Positions 6,964 through 10,231 of a DNA stretch of 10,231 bases are shown here, piece by piece (the first letter of the stretch is position 1; the number at the start of each line of letters is the position of its first letter). The notes beneath the pieces are model-generated. The model searched no databases and was not told where the DNA came from. It saw only the letters and a list, made by a program, of their open reading frames with translations. Both the position numbers and the translations under genes were made by a program. Source of the stretch: Quadrisphaera sp. (GTDB lineage Bacteria > Actinomycetota > Actinomycetes > Actinomycetales > Quadrisphaeraceae). The stretch is taken from positions 1 to 10,231 of the forward strand of contig JARIBR010000217.1 of NCBI GenBank assembly GCA_029258695.1, in the 5' to 3' direction.

Positions 6964-8218
6964 CCGTTCCCGCCCCGTCATCGAGGCGACCCTGCCCGTC
7001 GTCGCCGAGCACATCGAGGAGATCGCGCAGCGCTTCTACGCCCACATGTTCGCGGGCAACCCCGAGCTGCTGGACGGGGTCTTCAACCGCGGCAACCAGG
7101 CCGAGGGCACCCAGCAGGTCGCGCTCGCCGGGTCGGTGGCGGTCTTCGCCAGCTCGCTGCTCGCCACGCCGGAGCAGGTGCCCGAGCGGCTGCTCTCGCG
7201 CATCGCCCACAAGCACGTGTCGCTCGGCATCCGCCCCGACCAGTACCAGATCGTCCACGACAACCTCTTCTGGGCGATCGCCCAGGTGCTCGGCGAGGCC
7301 GTGACGCCCGAGGTCGCCGCCGCGTGGGACGAGGTGTACTGGCTGATGGCCTACGCCCTCACCCACCAGGAGCGGGGCCTCTACAGCTCCCGCGGGGTGC
7401 GCGCCGAGACGGTGTGGCGCCCGTGGCGGGTGGAGGAGAAGATCCGCGAGACCGACGACGTCGTGACCTTCGTCCTCGCGCGCACCGACGACCGTCTCGT
7501 CAAGACGTCCCTGCCCGGGCAGTACGTCTCCGTCCAGGTGCTGATGCCCGACGGCGTCCACCAGCCCCGGCAGTACAGCCTGACCCGCGCCGACGACGGC
7601 CAGCACCGGCAGATCTCCGTCAAGCGGGTCCGCGGCGACGGCGTCCCCGACGGAGAGGTCTCCAACCTGCTCTTCGACACCGTCGAGGTGGGTGACGAGC
7701 TGACGATGTCGCTGCCCTTCGGTGACGTCGTGCTCGACGACTCGGGGCGGCCCGTGGTCCTCGCGAGCGCCGGGATCGGCATCACCCCGATGGCCGGCAT
7801 GCTCTCCCACCTGGCCGCCGCCGGCTCGCGCCTGCCGGTCACCGTGCTGCACGCCGACGAGGAGGAGTCCGCCGTGGCGCTGCGGCGCCAGGTCCTCGAC
7901 GACGTCGCCTCCCTGGCGGACGCCCGGGCGCACGTCTGGTACGAGCGCGGCGCGGAGTCCTCCCTGCCCGTCGACGGCGTGCACGAGGGGTTCATGGACC
8001 TCGACGACGTGGAGCTGCCCGAGGGAGCGGTGTACTACCTGTGCGGCCCGCTGCCGTTCCTCAAGGCCACGCGCAGCTCCCTGATCGAGCGCGGGGTCCC
8101 GGCCCGGGACGTCCAGTACGAGGTGTTCGGCCCCGACCTGTGGCAGGCCGACGCGATGACCGAGCCCTCCCCCGGCGCCACGGCCGCGGAGCCCGCGGCC
8201 GCGGGCACCCGGGCCTGA
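6953..8218 (+). CDS. hmp: Flavohemoprotein, nitric oxide dioxygenase
   Basis: A 421-residue cytosolic enzyme that oxidises NO to nitrate with O2 and NAD(P)H. The globin domain (about 1-145) keeps the catalytic set known from E. coli Hmp: distal Y29, Q54 for Gln53, proximal H88 in IAHKHVS, and the Y98/E140 partners. The FAD domain (about 153-262) has RQYSLT (206-211) and LPGQYVSV. The NAD domain (about 266-395) has SAGIGITPM (272-280), YLCGP (362-366) and YEVFGP (389-394). About 25 Ala/Pro-rich residues follow the usual end. GTG 6953 is set by AAGGAG, and the start overlaps USP2 by 11 bp. Control is probably from the DosR-like boxes at 5889-5925, so NO sensed by the DosS-like kinase could induce the enzyme that removes NO. 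Identity is secure; the regulatory link is inferred. Confidence 0.95.
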   Translation: MLSDRSRPVIEATLPVVAEHIEEIAQRFYAHMFAGNPELLDGVFNRGNQAEGTQQVALAGSVAVFASSLLATPEQVPERLLSRIAHKHVSLGIRPDQYQIVHDNLFWAIAQVLGEAVTPEVAAAWDEVYWLMAYALTHQERGLYSSRGVRAETVWRPWRVEEKIRETDDVVTFVLARTDDRLVKTSLPGQYVSVQVLMPDGVHQPRQYSLTRADDGQHRQISVKRVRGDGVPDGEVSNLLFDTVEVGDELTMSLPFGDVVLDDSGRPVVLASAGIGITPMAGMLSHLAAAGSRLPVTVLHADEEESAVALRRQVLDDVASLADARAHVWYERGAESSLPVDGVHEGFMDLDDVELPEGAVYYLCGPLPFLKATRSSLIERGVPARDVQYEVFGPDLWQADAMTEPSPGATAAEPAAAGTRA

Positions 8219-8279
8219 GCCGAGCGGCCGACGTGAGGGACGTCCTCGACCACGGCCAGACGGGCGGTCGGTCGGTCGA

Positions 8280-8293
8280 GGGACCAAGGTCTC
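8280..8293 (-). promoter_or_regulatory. DosR-box-like palindrome upstream of cupin operon
   Basis: On the minus strand the site reads GAGACCTTGGTCCC, matching GGGACYTNNGNCCY at all fixed positions but one (A at position 2). It lies 62 bp after the hmp stop, in the 233-bp gap before the cupin gene. If placed at -42.5, transcription would start near 8329, leaving a leader of about 120 nt before the cupin ATG. Confidence 0.52.
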
Positions 8294-8380
8294 GGGAGCC
8301 CGGGGCTTCCAGCCGGTCCGCAGGCCACACGAGGCGAGAAGGATCACCGTGGCGGGACCCGCTCACCAGCGGTCCGCCCC

Positions 8381-8406
8381 TCGGGACGGCTCATGGACGG
8401 TCCCGA
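8381..8406. repeat. Inverted repeat TCGGGAC-N12-GTCCCGA in cupin leader
   Basis: Two perfect 7-bp arms (8381-8387 and 8400-8406) flank 12 nt, about 46 bp before the cupin ATG. In RNA it could form a hairpin in the cupin leader; in DNA the GGGAC/GTCCC halves resemble DosR half-sites at too wide a spacing. It could also act as a terminator for hmp, though no T-tract follows. Confidence 0.4.
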
Positions 8407-8451
8407 CCTCCATCGAGGGGAACGGCCACGACTCCGGAGAGGCAGGACCGC

Positions 8452-8784
8452 ATGGACCCCGCACCGTTGAACGGGTTGGCCCACGAGCACCTCGAGCGAG
8501 CACGCTCGGCGTCGAGCGGACGCAGCGCGCGGACCGTCCAGGGCGGGGCTGGCACCGTGCTGCGCCAGACCCTCATCGCCCTGGCCTCGGGCCAGCTCCT
8601 GCACGAGCACGAGAACCCCGGGGAAGCCACCGTGCAGGTGCTCCTCGGGAGCGTCCGGCTCGGTGACGCGGACGCCTCCGTCGACGGGAGCGAGGGTGAC
8701 CTGCTCGTGGTCCCGGACCGCCGGCACTGGCTGGAAGCGCTCGAGGACGCCGTCGTCCTCCTGACGGTGGCCAAGCACTCGTGA
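8452..8784 (+). CDS. Small single-domain cupin protein
   Basis: A 110-residue protein forming one cupin barrel. Metal-motif 1 is seen as LLHEHENPGEATVQVLLGSVRL, with H51, H53 and a later acidic residue (E58). Motif 2 is GDLLVVPDRRHWLEA, with P88 and H92 but an Arg where the usual PxG Gly is. The C-terminus AVVLLTVAKHS is typical of a family of about 110 residues that databases often label simply as cupin, or wrongly as LuxR regulator, as I recall; there is no helix-turn-helix. Role unknown; metal-dependent small-molecule binding or sensing is possible. ATG 8452 follows AGGCAGGA (8440-8447). The same frame is open upstream, but that part lies over hmp and the gap and does not look coding. It probably forms an operon with the next gene, 34 bp on, behind the DosR-like box at 8280. 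Confidence 0.85.
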   Translation: MDPAPLNGLAHEHLERARSASSGRSARTVQGGAGTVLRQTLIALASGQLLHEHENPGEATVQVLLGSVRLGDADASVDGSEGDLLVVPDRRHWLEALEDAVVLLTVAKHS

Positions 8785-8818
8785 CCGGAACACTGACGAC
8801 GACGGGAGATGGTCCTTC

Positions 8819-9115
8819 GTGATGCCGCACCACGACACGCTGGAGATCGAGCCGCAGGGAGACCACGAGTACGTGGCGCGCCTGTCCGCGGGAGGTGTCG
8901 ACGCGGGGTCCTGGATCAGCGTGACGCCGGACGTGCTCGACGAGCTCGGCGTCAGCGCTGCTGACGAGGAGGACCTGGTCCGCCGCACGGTCGCGTTCGT
9001 CGCCGACCACCAGAGCCTGGCCGACTTCCCCCCGATCATCGCGCTCGAGGACGTCCTCGCCGCCTACGAGGACTACGCCGACGCCATCGCGCCGCGCGGT
9101 GGCGCCCCGGGGTGA
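8819..9115 (+). CDS. Conserved-looking small acidic protein of unknown function
   Basis: A 98-residue acidic protein that I cannot assign to a named family. It opens with alternating strand-like text (TLEIEPQGDHEYVARLSAGG), then TPDVLDELGVSAADEEDLVRRTVAFVADHQ, which looks helical, and ends with an acidic segment ALEDVLAAYEDYADAIA. No signal peptide, membrane segment or cysteine pair is seen. GTG 8819 is chosen since GGGAG (8804-8808) lies 10 nt upstream; the next codon ATG 8822 is an alternative with 13 nt spacing. The gene follows the cupin by 34 bp on the same strand, so co-transcription is likely. I recall similar short hypothetical proteins beside usp genes in other actinomycetes, which is only a hint. 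Codon usage fits the neighbouring genes. Confidence 0.72.
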   Translation: MMPHHDTLEIEPQGDHEYVARLSAGGVDAGSWISVTPDVLDELGVSAADEEDLVRRTVAFVADHQSLADFPPIIALEDVLAAYEDYADAIAPRGGAPG

Positions 9116-9165
9116 GCGCCACGGCGGGGCGACGGTCTCCCTCCAGCCACCGGGGGTGAGGAGCC

Positions 9166-10146
9166 TCAGGCCCGGACGAGCGCCTCGTCGGCGCGAGGTG
9201 CGAGAGCTGGCGCCCCGGAGCGGCCGGGCACGCCGCGCAGGTGGTCACCCACGTCCCCGTCACGGACCATCGCGACGGGGCACGGCGCGTGGTCCAGCAC
9301 CCCCATGGTCACCGCGCCCGGCAGCAGCCCCAGGCGTCCCTCGCCGGAGCACCCGCTGAGCACCAGGAGCTCCGCGCCGCGGCTGCGCCGGACGAGCCCC
9401 ACGACCGGTTCCTCGCGCACGAGGTGCGTGACCACCACCACGTCCGGGTGTCGCTCGCGGAAGCCTGCCAGCAGCGTGGCGACCATGGCGCGGCGCTCCG
9501 GCCAGCCGCCCTGCCGCTCGTCGGGTGCCGCGCCGGGGGCCGTCGGGGGCCAGGCGTGCACCGCCTTCAGCTGCGCCCCGCGGGAGCTGGCCTGCGTGAA
9601 GGCCAGCTCCAGCGCCCCGCGACCCGCGTGCGTGCCGTCGACGCCCACGACCACGACGGCGCGCTCGGACATCTGCCGCGGGTGCGCCGGCGCGGGAGCG
9701 TCCGCGGCGTCGTCGCCGCGGGGCACCACGACGACGGGGCACCGGGAGCGCATCGCGAGGAGGACCGCGACCGGTCGGCCGGGCCGGCCAAGGGCCGCGC
9801 GCAGGAGCGTGTCACCGAGCACCACGAGGTGTGCGCCGCGGGAGAGGTCCACCAGGTGGGGCACGACGGGCTCGGTGACGGTGGTGACGCCGGCGCCGGG
9901 AGCGAGGTCGGCGGTGAGCGCGCGGACGCTCGCGCGAGCGGCGGCGGTGTCATCGTCCCTGGCGTGGACGAGGTGGAGCGGGCGGTGCGCGGCGCGGGCC
10001 CGCTCCACCGCCCACCCCAGCGCCGCGCGGTCGGCGGGACCGGCGTCGAGCGCGACCACCACGGCTCCGCGAGGCACGGAGGGGGCGTCCCACGACGAGG
10101 CGGGGCCCCGGACGGGCGAGGCGCTCGGGCGCTGCGAGGCAGGCAT
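9166..10146 (-). CDS. Tandem universal stress protein with degenerate first domain (USP3)
   Basis: A 326-residue protein with two UspA-like domains (about 28-142 and 163-294). Domain 2 has VVVVGVDGTHAGRGALELAF and a recognisable nucleotide loop in SGCSGEGRLGLLPGAVTMGV, ending APCPVAMV. Domain 1 keeps the first strand and Asp (VVVALDAG) and the CPVVVV strand, but its loop region GDTLLRAALGRPGRPVAVLL lacks the G-2x-G-9x-G(S/T) pattern, so it probably does not bind ATP in the usual way. It is much more divergent than USP1 and USP2. Start: ATG 10146 is the best choice, though GGAG is only 2 nt upstream; a later start near residue 24 is possible because the first 25 residues are Ser/Pro/Arg-rich and precede the fold. 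A strong DosR-like box lies at 10182-10195. It converges on the 98-residue gene across 50 bp. Confidence 0.88.
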   Translation of the reverse strand: MPASQRPSASPVRGPASSWDAPSVPRGAVVVALDAGPADRAALGWAVERARAAHRPLHLVHARDDDTAAARASVRALTADLAPGAGVTTVTEPVVPHLVDLSRGAHLVVLGDTLLRAALGRPGRPVAVLLAMRSRCPVVVVPRGDDAADAPAPAHPRQMSERAVVVVGVDGTHAGRGALELAFTQASSRGAQLKAVHAWPPTAPGAAPDERQGGWPERRAMVATLLAGFRERHPDVVVVTHLVREEPVVGLVRRSRGAELLVLSGCSGEGRLGLLPGAVTMGVLDHAPCPVAMVRDGDVGDHLRGVPGRSGAPALAPRADEALVRA

Positions 10147-10181
10147 GTCTCCAGGCTGCCTCGCCGATGATCACCCGTCGA

Positions 10182-10195
10182 GGGGCGAAGGTCCC
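10182..10195 (-). promoter_or_regulatory. DosR-box-like palindrome upstream of USP3
   Basis: Minus-strand GGGACCTTCGCCCC agrees with GGGACYTNNGNCCY at every fixed position. Its centre is 42.5 bp before the annotated ATG, so at the usual -42.5 position transcription would begin at the start codon itself. That means either a leaderless message or a translation start further in. Confidence 0.6.
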
Positions 10196-10231
10196 GGAGC
10201 CCGGCCGAGGGCGTCACCCGCCTGGCCAGCG

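Noticed and set aside
8258..8278. GGTC repeats as a small tandem array or CRISPR-like element
   Set aside because: Only a few 4-bp units with no spacers; simple-sequence noise in GC-rich DNA.
6851..8347. Long minus-strand frame across hmp
   Set aside because: Shadow of the flavohemoprotein; no motif and skewed composition.
8041..8451. In-frame upstream extension of the cupin gene
   Set aside because: It overlaps the hmp end in another frame and the intergenic gap, and reads as non-coding Arg/Gly/Pro text; cupin homology begins at MDPAPLNGLAHEHLERA.
9157..9168. TGAGGAGCCTCA as a terminator between the 98-residue gene and USP3
   Set aside because: Arms of 5 bp with a 2-nt loop cannot form a proper hairpin, and no T-tract follows.
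1..10231. Mobile elements, tRNA or rRNA genes, CRISPR arrays, phage genes
   Set aside because: No transposase, integrase, terminal inverted repeats, tRNA cloverleaf text or repeat-spacer pattern was seen on either strand.

Overview
The window is very GC-rich, with coding frames almost saturated with G or C at third codon positions. Its genes are actinobacterial in type: two-domain universal stress proteins, DosR/DosS-type signalling proteins, and promoters that look leaderless. I infer a high-GC actinomycete, possibly in or near the Kineosporiales. The genus cannot be fixed from sequence reading alone.

Layout. The left flank looks like ordinary chromosome: the C-terminal part of an RNase D (2-598, +) converging on a class V PLP-dependent enzyme (674-1774, -). 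From 1859 onward almost every gene has a counterpart in the mycobacterial DosR (DevR) hypoxia/NO/CO dormancy programme. These are a DosR-type response regulator (1859-2497, +), a PNPOx-like flavoprotein (2520-2975, -), a tandem universal stress protein (3092-4042, +), a DosS-type GAF-GAF histidine kinase (4094-5806, -), a second tandem universal stress protein (5974-6963, +) overlapping a flavohemoprotein NO dioxygenase (6953-8218, +), a small cupin (8452-8784, +), a 98-residue protein of unknown function (8819-9115, +), and a third, partly degenerate tandem universal stress protein (9166-10146, -).

How the parts fit. The kinase keeps the histidine in the first GAF domain that corresponds to the haem ligand of M. 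tuberculosis DosS. The regulator keeps the phospho-acceptor Asp and the DNA-contacting Lys/Lys/Asn of DosR. By eye I find four 14-bp sites matching the DosR box form GGGACYTNNGNCCY. Two are tandem between dosS and the USP/flavohemoprotein operon, one precedes the cupin operon, and one precedes the third USP. This suggests a self-contained O2/NO-sensing regulon in which the sensor, regulator and several targets lie within about 8.3 kb. The regulator and kinase genes are not adjacent: two effector genes lie between them and the two genes are on opposite strands.

No mobile element, CRISPR array, tRNA or rRNA was seen. No stretch over 300 bp lacks a gene; the longest gap (8219-8451) holds a candidate DosR box and an inverted repeat. 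The system is best described as a compact DosRS-type dormancy island, not a wholly new system. The less usual parts are the split sensor/regulator arrangement, the NO dioxygenase inside the regulon, the uncharacterised 98-residue protein and the degenerate half of the third USP.
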